From Turnera subulata (Eukaryota > Streptophyta > Magnoliopsida > Malpighiales > Passifloraceae), in the NCBI GenBank assembly GCA_028386065.3, contig JAKUCV010004324.1, forward strand, positions 62,001-126,000: a DNA stretch of 64,000 bases. Direction: 5' to 3'. A program made the translations under genes and the position numbers. The notes beneath the pieces are model-generated. The model was not told where the DNA came from. It was given only the letters and a program-made list of their open reading frames with translations, and made no database searches. Of the stretch, positions 45,700-59,019 are shown in pieces; the stretch's first letter is position 1; the number at the start of each line of letters is the position of its first letter.

Positions 45700-47182
45700 T
45701 TAACCCCGTGGCTTTGCACTACCAAGTGTGAGCTCCAGATCTTCAACCCCAATCTCATGAATCCTCTCCCCCTCCCACGGCTTCACCCTAGCATTCTCAA
45801 ACTCGAACTCTGACCCCCTCCCTTTGATCCCTCCTCCACAACCGTTGATTCCATGAGGAAGAACAGAACTTTGTTGGTGATGAGTGGTGGGTTTCACGAG
45901 ATTAAACGTAGGGGAAGGAGGTGCCACAACCTGAGGGGCCACAACTGTCTGGAAACTAACCCACCGGCCAGAGTCCACAGTGGAGGCATCAGACTCGTCG
46001 CATTCCGGTATGGTGGCCGGGGGACCGCCGCGGCGCCTGGTGGGGCTGGAAGGGGCGGAGGCGGCGAAGATGGGGTGCCGGAAGGAGTTCATCAAGGTGG
46101 CATTGGAAATGGAAGATTCCCAGTCCACCTTCCGCTTTGTGCCGCTTCTGGAAGTTGGGGAAGAGAGTGGAGGGGTGACCGGAGCGCTGTTGGATATTCT
46201 AAGGGGAGGGAGGTTTGCTGGGATTGCGGCTATGTTGCGGAGGAAAGGGAGGAGGTAGGTGGAGGGGTTGCCGTCGTATCTGGAAGGGCTGGGAAATGAG
46301 GAGGAGGATGGGCTGGCGTGGTAGGAAGGCACTGGACTTGGAAAATTCGAAGATTGCGGGCTTGGTTGAATCGAAGAACATGCACTCATGTTTGGAGTCC
46401 CTCCCATTTCAGATGGAGGCGGCTTGCATCCCTGTTATGAGAATTATTAATCCAGGACTAATGAATAAGATTATGAATCAAATGAACAAGAAGAACGTAT
46501 ATACAAATCAATCCACATGAAGAAGAAATCAGCTCAAAAGGCTAAAAGGGAAAGCGAGAAAGAAAATGGGAACAAAAACATAGGACATTTCTACCAACAA
46601 AACAAAACCATAGAACATAATACTTCAAACAAGAAAAAAACCAACAAAAAAGTACTCTTCCAAAGTCATAGCTTTACAAAACGCCATAAATCAAAATGAC
46701 AGCTAAGGATGAAGAAACCACAAAGCAAGGGAAACCATTTGGAGAAGCAAAATAAGATAAACAACACAATGGATCGAAGCTTCAAGGCAACAAAAACAGA
46801 AGCCCAGTGACATAAAAGACGACCCCGTAAAACTCGAGAGAAAGACAACAAGAAAAAGACCCAGGATCAAACAACAACCAGATTAAAACAAAAAAAAAAC
46901 AGAAACCACATGCAAGTACAGTAGATCTAAGGAAAAGGAAGGTTCATGCAATGGAACCTTGCGATAAGTAGTGCCATCCTCCTCCACGATCCAACCAGCC
47001 TCTTGACACAGAGCCTTTAGGACCTCGTTATTATCGCAGTGTTTCGGTAGTTTATAGTTTCCCTGAGCTCTAAGGCCTTGGTATATCTTGGTAGCTATGG
47101 CCCTTCTCCTCCTCTCCCTCCGTTTGTTGTTCTCTCTTTCCTTGGTCGTCGGCAACCTCCCCGAGGATCCACCGGCAGTCAT
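45700..47182 (-). CDS. BEH2: BES1/BZR1 family brassinosteroid transcription factor
   Basis: Two coding exons, 47182-46958 and 46431-45700, give 318 residues. The intron sits just after TTYRK, the usual place in this family. The N-terminal atypical bHLH-like DNA-binding domain (about 10-95) has [20 protein letters not shown] and [20 protein letters not shown] Ser-rich region with many S/T-x3-S/T sites follows, the target of BIN2/GSK3 kinases. [11 protein letters not shown] is the 14-3-3 site. [15 protein letters not shown] is the PEST segment where gain-of-function alleles map in BZR1. [10 protein letters not shown] precedes the EAR repression motif LELTLG near the C-terminus. It acts in the nucleus, stabilised by brassinosteroid. 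The symbol BEH2 rests on the syntenic position. Confidence 0.95.
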
Positions 47183-47679
47183 TTTCCCGGCAACCCTCTT
47201 CCCCGGAACTTCCCGACTACCGTCGTGTTTCGCTTTTCCTATCTTCCTCTTCTCATGTTTTCCTTGCTTATGCCTAGTTTTGTTTGTGTGTGTTTGGTTT
47301 CTTTCTTTCTTTCTCTATGTCACGAGGTCAGTGCTTCGCTGCTGCTTTTTCTTTATTGAAGTTTTCTTTGTAAGAGGAAAACGCTGCTGCTGTTTCCTTA
47401 GATTCTTCTCTTTCTTTTTCTTTTTCTCTCCCTCTCTCTCTCTCCTTCCCCTCCCTGTGTATCTAATCTGCCACTTTTTTACACTTGCATGGACCAGAGA
47501 GGGGTTTAATACTTCATAAGAAAAAAGAAAAGTAGGGTTATTGGCTAGGTTTGGTCATAAAAAGGGTAGTTAAGAAATTTTACCCTCTTTTTTTGCACGA
47601 AAAAAGATGGTTAATTATGGTCTGCAAATCACTCCTTATCTGTGCCTCTCTCCTACCCACTTTTTAAGTGTGTGAAATC

Positions 47680-47734
47680 AAGGACCCTTTTTTTTTTCTT
47701 TTTTTACAAAAAAAAAACTAAGGACCCTTTTTTT
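47680..47734. mobile_element. A/T-run insertion between 15-bp direct repeats
   Basis: AAGGACCCTTTTTTT occurs at 47680-47694 and 47720-47734. The 25-bp insert contains a T-run, TACA and an A-run and can fold back on itself. It may be a micro-insertion or a slippage product. Confidence 0.4.
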
Positions 47735-49176
47735 GCTTGCAGCCAAACATGCATGAGTGAGTCATGGCTTTTGGGTAGGACAGGAACTGAAATAAATGGG
47801 CTGATTAAGTGCTTGATGTCCTGATTAGAGATAATTTAACTAAGATATGGCCTAATCAAGGTTAATTATGTTCTACTGGGAGAATAATTTAAACGATATG
47901 CTACGGCCGTTAGTGCAGGACGAAAGAGATACTGTCTGATCGATTATTTTGTACGTTTTTGCTTGTAAGGAAGAGAAAATTAAAAGCAGGTAAAGTTGGT
48001 GAATCTATGACCTCACTGATGCTTCTTCCATGTAAATGTCAGTCCTGCTGCAGTGAAAGTTGCCATTTGGGATTTGCATGATTGATCCTCGTTTACTTTC
48101 TGGGATGGTTTTGACCAGAGTTGTAACTCACAGATTTTGAAGAGAAATTTATTAGATGAGATTTCACTGTTTCACCCCCTGAAATTGAACTCTTAAAAAA
48201 ATTGAAGAATACTACGAGTGGTTTGGAATTAATGATGTGATATGAGCGATTTATATGTTGAATTAGGCCAATACTTTTTTTCTTCTTTTTTTTCAATGAC
48301 GATGGATTATTTCTTTTTTCAAAGGGAAAATTTTAAAAAAATTGAATTCTAAAAATTAAAACATGCACACAAGTGCACGGAGATAGAATCAATCTACATG
48401 AAGATTAAGAAGAGTATGACCATGATATACCTTTTCCCGATAGTGATAGTCCTAAAATGCTTACCAATTTCGTAATTGACATACTATTCTGTCCTTATAT
48501 GTTACATTATTTTCACATTTGAATTATGTGATTTTTCATGCTACTATGCACTATATAGTAAGGCCAATCATAGGAAGAGAAATAAACTTGTCATTTCCAT
48601 GATATAGTTGAGTACACTGGATAATTTAGCTTCTTAATATAAATTTGTGAAAATCCAGCCCTCCGTTAGGCTGCAGATTCCTGATCGAATTAAAAGGTTT
48701 CTCCTGGCAAGAGATAAAACTAACAAGTCAATGTTACTACTACTTCCAGCAAACATAACAGTGTCAATGTTACTACTAGCACCTAGTGTAGCAGTACCCC
48801 GTTATTGGGAAAAGAGAGAGTATCACTTTCAATAGGTCCATGAAGCCCAACTTGACAAATCTATGAGTAGATCAGGCATGAAAACAAGGGTAAGGGTATA
48901 GGATGGTCCTAGTAGATGTAATTGATATGCACAGCTACATTACTGTGTTAATTAGTTTTGATGGGTTCCCAAATTTAGTGTTTTCTTTGACGTCCAATAA
49001 TAGTGCACCGCTGGGAGCTAGACGACCCTACCATTAGTCATATAGTATGATCACTAATCTCACTACACCCAGAAGAAATGATGTCTCATCTTCATATGAT
49101 GATGATGATGAATTGACAGTGAATTATGGATCAAATGTGTGTGACAGGAGAAGGAGGGGGTCAGGTATGGTTCATG

Positions 49177-49223
49177 AAAATTGATGCCCAACTCTATTAT
49201 AAAGAAGAAAAAAAATTGATGCC
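49177..49223 (+). mobile_element. Micro-retroinsertion
   Basis: AAAATTGATGCC occurs at 49177-49188 and 49212-49223. The 23-bp insert is CAACTCTATTATAAAGAAG plus As. Confidence 0.5.
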
Positions 49224-49850
49224 TGAAACACCATCTTTTTAAGAGATGCCTTCTCTACTGTATAAGGGGTAGGTGGGCCTGATATGATGTTCGGTTCAAA
49301 CGGTACAGATGTGGACACACAACAAGCTCAGGGCATAAAAGAAGGGGTAGGTTTCTTAAAAATTTTAAAAAAAGGAAGGAAGGAAAAAGGAAAACAATTA
49401 TATACTATTACGATTTAAATAATTTTAATTTTATACAGGAATATTATTATTGCAAATCAGATCTTGGGCTACTTGATTCCGATTAATTTGAGTGCTTGTA
49501 TATGGAAAAGAAAATTATTGGGAGACTCGTCCATTACAAATTTACAACAAGCCAGGTGGTGCACAACATGCTTGGGATTCAGATTAGTGAGGTCAAGACT
49601 CTAGATATAGGATGAAAAGAAGAGATTTATTAAGAATTAATCACATATCAAAGCATAATTTAATATAATTATTGTATAAATTTTTGTCATTAAGATTAAA
49701 TAAAGTGTGATCCCACTTGGCATGGACCCTATTGGTAGCCAGCCACTCTCTGTTTCTCTAGTTTAATTATTTAATGGATAATCGTGCAAGGCACTTTCAC
49801 GGTGGCTTTTTGCAGTTGTGGGGGGACTCAGTCGGCTCTACTACAGTATA

Positions 49851-52126
49851 CACGTGCGACACAGAAATCTAAGACAACACCGTCCTCCCCCCAAGTGAAT
49901 TGACTCGTCTTCTCCCGGGCCCACCCAATCCTTGACGTGTCGTCCATCCCACACTGCACGTGAAATGGATATGGCTCCTCTCCCCCACCCCCTTTGCTTT
50001 CATCCCTCCCCTTCACTAGCCAATCACTGTAATTCGTGACACCACGAGAGGCCAACGAAAAAGAAAAATTACAAACTCTATTGATGGTAGCAGAATTTGT
50101 CCCACTTCGTGCATTTCCTTTGTAATTTGGTCCAACAGGAACATTATGGAAAAAAAAACACACCTACTTTTTTCGTAATAATACTTGAACATCCCACATG
50201 GGTTTGTGGAAAATAAAAAGAACATGTTGAAATGAGTATTTTATGACACGGAAACAAGTAGTGTGTTGGATTTGCATCTGATCAATAATGATCATTCAAT
50301 TATTTTTGCTTGCACGATAAAACTTTGCGTCCCCACACTGCTCTCTCCTTCTCTCCAATTTGGCTCACAAAATTGCATAGGTACGCGGTTTCGGTTCACA
50401 TGAAGTTGTGAACATAATTCCTTAAATAATCTCAAAATACGAGGTTATTTAACTCATAATGGTCTGGTGAATTTTAATAAAACGTAACCACACTTTCCAT
50501 GACGTAATTGGGAAAGTGAGGCCCAACCCAACACGTTTAATGAGGTTTTTAAGTTGGTATAATTCGTGATCATCATCTACTTTTATCTTCACTCTGGCCT
50601 AAATTACTCTCTCTGTCCCCTTTTATTGAAGTTTAAGGTATCTACATACATATTAAGAAATATATTTAATATGTATAAATTTGACAATTTTATATTGGAT
50701 TAAGATTAAATTATTCTTTATTTAAAAAAAGATAATAAAAACAATTAAAGAATTTGGTATTATGAAAATAAGATAAAATGGAAAAAAATCATTTAATGCT
50801 AATCAAATATTCTAAAATGACAATATTTTTTGAACAATTCTAAATGGTTGAAGCATAAAAAAAAGGAACTGAGGGACTAGTATTTTTGCACCTTGTTTTT
50901 CCACCCACACCACAAGCATGAATATTTGAATCTTTTCGCACTTACTTATATGCCCCAATTGAGAGTAGTAATTGTAAATAATTGAATGGATCCACTACGG
51001 TTCAAAAAAAAAAATGGATCCACTCTAATAAAGCAAACTGTCAATGTCAAAATCTAAAGAGAAGAAATTAAGTGGGCCCACGACCACGTGGGGGTTCCAG
51101 CTAAGCCCGAGGGAGACGGGTCGGCCAGCTGGATGAGGGAAGAAAGCCAAGCCACATCCAAAGCTAAAAAAGAAAAAAGACAATGGAACCCCGCACGTGT
51201 GTGTGGATGGCATGTCGCTTGCCCCATCATGTGGGGGAAAACAGGGACCACACTGTCTATTCCATCTCCCCTCTCGACAACAACAGCTGGCATTCGCTTA
51301 TTGGTCTGCCTCCACGTGGGGGCTCTATTTTTCAAATGTACTACTAGTAGTTGAGCGGCATCAGCCTGTATAAATAAATAATTCAATGCCAGATTGATTT
51401 AATTAAATAACTTTACTTATAAAACGGATAATCAGCCTGGTCTTGACTCGTTTTTAAACTTAAAAGGACATTTTCATTCTCTGGTATTCTGGTATTATGC
51501 CATTGGTTGGTGTCCCATGAGTCGATGGATTAGAGCTGCGTGGCTCCAATGGTAAGACTTGCAGTTGCAGATTCAAAGAATCAAAAAGTATTTTCTTCAT
51601 TTTTTTTTTTGTTTATAGTCGGTTTGGTATTAATTTGGAATTGGAAATTGAATTCAAATCATTAAAAATTTAGAATTTAAATTCATTATGAAATCAATTC
51701 CTATGTTTAATATACTTTTTAATAATGAGGAATTGAATTCAATTCCAATGTTTGGTATAAATTAAATTATCAATTGAATTGCTAAAATTATCTAAGTTGT
51801 CCTTTTGCTAAAATAAAAAAATAAGAGTATAGAGTTATTTTTGTCATTTAGATATACCAATACTTATCCAATGAAATTGAATTCCAAATCCGATATATCT
51901 TTGCTTGCATTTGAAATATTATCAAAATATTACTCCAAAAATAAAAAATAAAATTTAATTCTTATTTTAAGTGAAGTAGAATTATATCAAACTAAATAAT
52001 TAAATTCAATTCCATGATACGAAATGGAGTGTTAGAGATAACTTTGTTTATGATTCTTCTTGGTAAACACAGACAAGATTTGGACCCAAGCCTCACGTTG
52101 GCTTGAACGGACTTTCATCACACGTG
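49851..52126. promoter_or_regulatory. Cluster of G-boxes (CACGTG)
   Basis: CACGTG occurs at 49851, 49957, 51087, 51194, 51313 and 52121. The first overlaps CGTGCG and the fourth overlaps CGTGTG, both forms of the brassinosteroid response element CGTG(T/C)G. The nearest minus-strand gene downstream is BEH2, about 2.7-5 kb away; the nearest plus-strand gene is the MFS gene. Whether it regulates either one is unknown. Confidence 0.4.
50986..51024 (+). mobile_element. Micro-retroinsertion with GTTC-A(n) tail
   Basis: ATGGATCCACT occurs at 50986-50996 and 51014-51024. The 17-bp insert is ACGGTTC plus an A-run, like the insertion at 2715-2755. Confidence 0.6.
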
Positions 52127-54728
52127 GGACGGGAAACGGACTTTGCCATAAGAAATTAAAAAAACTATTCCACTTTCTCTGAAGCTGATGTCTGTGATTA
52201 CGACTGCAATAAACTCTCCCTGGTTCCTTCCTGATTGGTAGTATCTAAAATTTAACTTTAGAGTTTGAACTAAGGAAAGAGGTCTTCCCAAATAATAACT
52301 TCAGTGTAATCTACTCGGCTATTTCTTAACTTGGATTTGCAGAATCCATAAGCCGGCAAGTGGAGCATCCAGAATATATAACCAAAATGCTACATTCTTT
52401 TTTTTTTTTTTCTAATTGATGGTTCAATTTTAAGCGTCAAGTTGCACATTTTTGTCTTCCATCGGGGTAGCCGAAACAATTGAACCTATGCCTTTTTTCT
52501 GTAGATCCAATCACAAGAGCAAGAACAATTTTAAATACCGCCGCTGCTTCAAACTTGCTCTACGATCTACATACTTCTGGCTGAATTGATATGTTCGTTC
52601 ATTGAGAGTTATTTACACTTTTTAGGAAGAAGAAAGAAAAATGAAGACTTACCATAAAAGCGCGTCCTAAAATTTGACTGGAACAACATTTGAAAGTTAT
52701 GCTATTAATGCCGCGTCTGCGAAAATATCCTACTAAAGTACTGATAAACAAGAAACCAGGTTGAATCGCATATAGTAGTTGGAAAATTGGCATCAGTCTC
52801 TTTCGTCTTCTTTTTTTTTATTATTGTTAGTAAAGTAACTTTAATTTCATCAACGCTACTTATGATCACTATTTACAGCAATAAAAATCGCCCCTAGAAT
52901 TTTCCTTTTTCTTCTGGACGATCATCAAGTAGCATCCATGGAATAAATCAGACAAAGATGAAACGACAAATATGTAGTGACTAGTGAGTGTATATAACCT
53001 GAGGACTCGGACTCCATTTCCACGGTTTCAAAGTAAAAGTCATAATATTCTTGGTTGACATGTGAATTTCGAGTTTTCCACAGACGAAGATGTAGCACAA
53101 CCTGAGGCCCCCAGAATCTCACAGACCAGGAAATTATAGTACAGATCCAAGTATCGTAATATGAAACCCTGTCATATTTGTATGTATGCCAAATAGAGAA
53201 AAAAAGGAAAAAGAGGATGGTCAAAGAGACAGATTCTGCAAAGGCAAACAACCGAATGCAGCAGTATTATTTGGCATATTTTCTTGGGATTATTAACTCC
53301 CTTGAGATTGTTGTTTTCTTTATTCTTTTGGTTTGATAACATTAACATCAAAGTTCCTTACATGTATGAATTTTTAAATGGACATAGATTCCTCGTGTAA
53401 TTGCCACTACAATGCAACAGTTCAATACTATGGTTTGGATATTGATCTCAATGAGGCTAACAACCAAACCAGAAGATCCATGTAATGCTGTGAAAATTTG
53501 ATGTTAGAGTTTCATGTACAAGCAGGCGACTAAGATGACTTTATCTAGACCAAAACCAATGCAACACAATAAATATGAGAAATTCTACTACATGCTTCGT
53601 TATGGCACATTCACAAGCTTCTTCTCACAATCATGGACAACAGTTGCTGCTCTAGCAAGCATCGATCTTATCGATAACCTCGTGAATTGTTTGTTACAAT
53701 TTCTGGTAATCTTGTATATAAGCAAAGTATCAAAGCTGTGGATTGATTGTTTTGTTATTCACGACAGAAGCTAAAGGTAATGATAACTTCTTGCACAATA
53801 TTTAGTGACATGATGACCATTCACATAAATATTTCCAAATGGCACATATTTTTACAGTCTCTGAGAATAAAAGGAAAAGGACCATAAGGATAATGGGAAC
53901 CAGTTGAAAGGTGTGTCTTTTGGGAGAGCTCTGTGGCAATTCCGATGAAGGTATTTTCAATGTATTGGCCATGTTTGCTGCAAAACTTCCATTTATATAT
54001 TGTTGTTCAGGCTTCTGTAGGTAGGTAGTTAAATAATACTGGAGAGTCAGGCAAAAAAGGGAGAAATCTTTCACATTTCTGGCATTTTTAAGAAGGTTCG
54101 TCGCAATGAGCTTCATGTCAACTCTGTAGAGACTCAAAGATTTTGCGTTTTGATTGTCAAGTAATTCTGATATTCTTTTATTTCAGATGGGATTTAGGAA
54201 GATACATACATACAAGGTCATCTGGGATACAGTCACTTCGTCAAGCAGGGGAAATAATGTCATTTTCTGGTTGCAGCTGCTAGAATTAACATTTACAAAA
54301 GTGTAGAAAACTGTATTTTTGACCCAAACTGACAAAAGATGGATTCTGCAGAAGGCTTCGAATGCACTTGCAATCAGAGGTGAGGTACAAGCGCACATTA
54401 ACTCTATTCTTGATTCTTAATTCCATGTGCAAAGATAATCAGAAGAGTGTAACTGGAAAGTGGCCATAGAGTATGTTCACATAATGCAAGAACTGGGAGG
54501 ATTTGTTGCTTAATGCCATATTGCTACTGTTCAGTTTTTATTTCTCTGTTCAGTATGTTTTTGGTCTGCACGTACCAGGTAGTAATCTCCTTGTTTTGTA
54601 TGTCTAATAATTGATTTCAGCTGATTTTATTCTTAAACTTCACAAAATGTGTCCATCAGATACACAGATTTTCAGTTAAGCATTCAGAAAATAGAACCAG
54701 AAGAAGTTGCTCATTCCGTCTGACAAGT

Positions 54729-54794
54729 AGCTAGGCGGCCCAACCTCACACCCATTAGCATAAAAAAAAAAAAAAAAGCTAGGCGGCCCAACCT
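54729..54794 (+). mobile_element. Micro-retroinsertion with exact 18-bp target duplication
   Basis: AGCTAGGCGGCCCAACCT, a GC-rich and therefore non-trivial 18-mer, occurs at 54729-54746 and 54777-54794. The 30-bp insert is CACACCCATTAGCAT plus A15. This is the clearest case of the set. Confidence 0.8.
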
Positions 54795-55890
54795 GCTTAA
54801 ACACAACACTTAAGCTATTAAAACCACCAACTCTGTCTCTTTGTCAATGGGCCACCCAATCCCCTCCACCTAGGAGACGTAACACAGAATCACTGAGCAG
54901 ATTATCAGAAAAGGCTAAATGATCAATAAAGAATCAAAAAAATGGAAAAATGAACAAGAGTGAAGCTGCTAAGATACAGAAGAACGCATGAAAGCAATAT
55001 GGGCTTGATTTTAGGAAAATGAAATGCAGTCCAGGATTGGACCCAAAAAAAAAAAAGAGTGGGTCATCCGACCTAGCCCAAAAACAAAAAATTGTTAAAG
55101 ATTCAAACTATTAATTAACCAAATAAAAACATTAGTGAAACCTGAACCCACGGTTTCAATCTTTTTTTTTAAAAAAAAAATAATAATAAAATACCGTATT
55201 GATGAGTGCCACCGAGTTACCTTGAAGTGGTTTCCTATCGACAAAAAATAGTGAATAGTTGACCAAAATAAATAATAAACCAGTTGGGCGTAGCTTCGTG
55301 GCGCGCATAATTTTCTACGAGAAAACGACATCTCCAGTCTGAGAAACCAATCCACGTTAGTTGGTACTACATAGTAACACATCATGATACATCATCACTT
55401 TGGTACCGATAATTCGGAGTAAGCAAGACGATCAATTGGTGTTAGTTACCGTCCATGAAGAGAAATATATATTAAAGCATTTGTTGGGTTCATAATTAGC
55501 TTAGTTTTGGCCCGAGGTTGGTCTTTTATGTGTCTGTTACGGTAACTGCCTCACGGGTGACGCATAAATATCTGTCATTGAATATTTTGCATATACTGTA
55601 GTACAAGGACGTTTATTTTTTAAGGATTCATAAACAAAAAAGGTTTATAACTTTTAAGGTATTTGGGGTGTTAGAACTTAGAATAAGGCAAGTTGAAAAA
55701 AATAAGGTAGGTTGGGGTCCAAGATCCGCCATAGATGGTCAGTATTAATATTATTACCATATTCCGTGTTTGTTGGAGGTCTTCGTACTAAGTAGGTGTC
55801 TCCGCTGATATGGGTCTGAATCGGACCCAACACAACAACAGATTTGGCTCTTCTCGATCCAAGTCTCTGCTTTCCACAGATCTCAACGCC

Positions 55891-58800
55891 ATGAAGTAAG
55901 TCCCCGCCCTGCGCTTTCTTTCTGCTTCTCTTTCTGGGTTTTTAATATGACATGTATATAAATATATATAGACCTGTGTCTTCTCTGTTCAAACAGTACG
56001 CGTGGTTGTTTCATGTTTCATTTCCCTGCTATGTCTGGACAGAGCGTAGGCTTATAATAGTAATAGATGGTTTTGTGTGGGAGATGGTTGTATAGTGTTT
56101 GTTTGTTTATGGTCTAATAATATGGAGCAGCTTCGCTCACTCCGTCTTTTTTACATAACTTGCAATACTTGAGAGTACGACAAGACCTCGTTCATTAGAT
56201 GCGTCATTGGTGACTGTTTTCCTTTTCGGGGTCGTGAAATAGACGTGGTTCTGTTTTCGTGTGTTGAATCCAGAAATCATAAATATTTGACCAAGATTTA
56301 GGGACATGCCATTAGCATTGGACCTGGATTTTGCAAGCAATGTTAGGTTGCTGCCTTGACTTGAGTATTTAAAGAAGCTTAATTATGGGCTCTGCACCTG
56401 AAATACCTGTCAAAGCAATAGCTTTTTCCTTCAGAAACTCTTCTTGTTCTGGCAGGAAATGAACTCGAGATCCTGGATGAGTTTGGTTCTGGATCATGCA
56501 ACATCTATTCCTTTCATTAGTTTCTGCCTCGAGGCTTCCGATTTACTATTCTTGTGCATACACACACTTAATTCTCAGTCCGTTAGTTTAAGGTCACCTT
56601 TGATTGGATAAGACCATGGCACCTCCTTGTGGGCCACCGTGAGATATATTTGTGGAAACTGAAGTTTAAGAGGTTACTATTCTAGACCTGCTAAAATGCT
56701 TCCAGCGTTTTCGAGTGATTTTCATTTTGCTGAGCGCATGTCTGCACCCCCTAAATCAGTAGCTCAGGGAACATTAGCTCTATGCTTGAGAACTTGGCTA
56801 GAAAATGCCTCTGTATTCATATCAATATTGCGATCACCAGTAAGTGGTTTTGCTCCTATGTCAAGGATACAATTCATCCATCACAATGACATTCTTCTCC
56901 ATATGCAACTCGCTTTGCCTTGGTGTAGTACTCTGTATTGTTTACTAAAAACCGTTAGTGCATTGAGTCATTCGCTGATCTGTTTGCTCATAGTAGGTGA
57001 AAACCTCTATGAGGTCTACAAGAATCATTCCTTGATCAGGATGTAGCTAAAATGTATTCCATGAATCTACATAGGTTATTTGCAGAACTGTGAATATAAT
57101 TCAGCTTAAATTTCCCATCCTGTCTTCCTGTACCTGTATTAATACGTTTGTTTACTGAATATGTCTTCTCCATTCTGTGTCACAGAGCAAAAAAGATTTT
57201 TGGGGTTTCCATTTCTCTAATTCTAATAAACTTGGCTGCCATCATGGAGCGTGCTGATGAGAATCTGCTTCCTTCCGTTTATAAAGAAGTCAGTGAAGCT
57301 TTTAATGCTGGACCATCTGATCTAGGGTATCTTACTTTCATAAGAAATTTTGTTCAAGGAATTGCATCACCTATGGCGGGCATATTAGCTATAAACCATG
57401 ACCGACCTACAGTTCTTGCAATGGGCACTTTCTGCTGGGCCCTGTCAACTGCTGCAGTAGGTGCAAGCCAGCATTTCACGCAAGTTGCATGTTGGAGAGC
57501 CGTAAATGGCTTTGGCTTGGCAATTGTCATACCGGCATTGCAATCTTTTATTGCTGATAGCTATAATGATGGCGTAAGGGGTACTGGATTTGGATTGGTA
57601 AGCCTTATTGGTGCTATTGGTGGTATAGGAGGTGGCGTTGTGGCTACAATTATGGCTGGTCAGCAATATTGGGGCATAGAAGGATGGCGTTGTGCCTTCA
57701 TAATGATGGCAACAGTGAGTTTGCTTATTGGGTGCCTTGTTTTCTTATTTGTTGTTGACCCAAGGAAAACAATCAGCCATGAGACTGGAAGTTCTGAGAG
57801 GTAGAGTGCTCAAGATTTTGTGGTTTCATCTTGTTGTCTGTTGTCTAGTCTCTTGTTGCATCTCTTTTCAACAGCACAGATAAGACTTCCCTTGGATGTG
57901 ATGAGCCATTCAAATCACGATGAAGTTACTTTCTTTCTTTGCTCCTTCATAATATCCGGTGATTCAGATACTTTTGGCTGCAGGGAGGAGTTGATAGAAA
58001 GGGGAAAAGCTAGTGCATCTTCTCTTTGGATAGAGTCCTGGACGGCCATGAAAGCTGTCATTAAAGTGAAAACATTTCAGATAATTGTCTTGCAGGGCAT
58101 TGTTGGTACTGTACCATGGACTGCCATGGTGTTTTTCACCATGTGGTTTGAACTCATAGGTGAGAACATTAGCAGAATTTCCATTTGCACTTCTAGCATT
58201 CTCAAGTTTAGGTAAATGCCAAGAAAGGGAGGCAATATAATTATCTTGGATGCACTTTATCATTAGAACTTGTCATTGTTTGACATGGTTTCCGGATAGC
58301 AGGATATAACACTTGCTATCACCTCTTTACTCACCATTCTTCGGGAGTAACAAATACATTGCTATCGTGGTTTCATTCTATTTTTTTGGCCTGGTTTTGA
58401 TATCTTCTATTCTTAATCAGGTTTCAGTCATAATAGGACAGCAGCTCTCCTGAGTTTCTTTGCTGTTGGATGTTCTTTGGGGTCCCTTCTTGGTGGTGTT
58501 GTAGCAGATAGAATGTCACATTTGTACCCTAACTCTGGCCGTATAATGTGTGCGCAGTTCAGTGCCATCATGGGCATCCCATTCAGTTGGTTTCTTCTGA
58601 GTGTGATTCCACAGTCAGTAAGCAGCTACTTCACCTATTGTGTTACACTTTTCATCATGGGCATAATCATCAGCTGGTGTGGCAGTGCTGCTAATGCCCC
58701 AATGTTTGCTGAAGTGGTTCCTGTGAAGCACAGAACCATGATTTATGCATTTGACCGTGCTTTTGAAGTATCATTCTCTTCGTTTGCTGCTCCTTTGGTC

Positions 58801-59019
58801 GGAATTCTCTCAGAGAAGATGTATGGTTATGATTCGAAGAGTATTGATCCAACTAAAGGCTCTCCACAGGAGGCTTTAGCATTGTCAAAGGGGCTTCTTG
58901 CAATGATGATCGTGCCCTACGGTTTATGCTGCTTGTTTTACACTCCTTTGTACAAATTCTTTAGGCAAGATCGTGAAAATGCTAGAATGTCTAGTTTAAA
59001 GGCGGTAGAGATGACATGA
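55891..59019 (+). CDS. Major facilitator superfamily transporter (plant spinster-like/MFS)
   Basis: Four coding exons: 55891-55895 (ATG plus two bases), 57186-57800, 57984-58159 and 58421-59019, giving 464 residues. The junctions keep frame: ATGAA joins A-GCA to give MKAKKIFG. The protein is almost all membrane segments. The N-half has LINLAAIMERADENLLPSVY, GYLTFIRNFVQGIASP and DRPTVLAMG between helices. WRAVNGFGLAIVIPALQ and GFGLVSLIGAIGGIGGGVV follow. A cytosolic loop (exon 3) separates the halves. The C-half has GGVVADRMS and EVVPVKHRTMIYAFDRAFE. It matches the family of At4g36790, which holds this place in Arabidopsis. Substrate is unknown. The tiny first exon is inferred from the splice sites and from the family N-terminus. 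Confidence 0.9.

Larger units (their letters stand above)
47183..55890. other. BEH2 upstream region and long spacer
   Basis: CT-rich microsatellites at 47300-47450 probably belong to the BEH2 leader. The rest is AT-rich with no gene. Locally GC-richer islands at 49.84-50.05 and 51.06-51.33 kb carry most of a set of G-boxes. Several micro-insertions are present. Reading frames here lack family patterns. Confidence 0.55.

Noticed and set aside
45853..46299. Long plus-strand frame over the BES1/BZR1 gene
   Set aside because: It is the antisense shadow of the Ser/Pro-rich exon 2 and resembles no family.
47078..47519. Plus-strand frames rich in Phe, Leu and Ser upstream of BEH2
   Set aside because: They translate CT-rich leader sequence and the antisense of exon 1. 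Low complexity and no family pattern.
51535..51620. Possible second SINE (A-box-like TGGCTCCAATGG, then GATTCAAAG and a T-run)
   Set aside because: The B box does not fit the consensus and no target duplication or A-tail was found. Too weak to list.
52925..53251. Minus-strand frame of 108 residues
   Set aside because: No family resemblance, and AT-rich spacer composition.
56696..57046. Frame of 116 residues inside the first MFS intron
   Set aside because: It would be an alternative start exon, but no splice donor keeps frame with exon 2 convincingly and the residues match nothing in the family.
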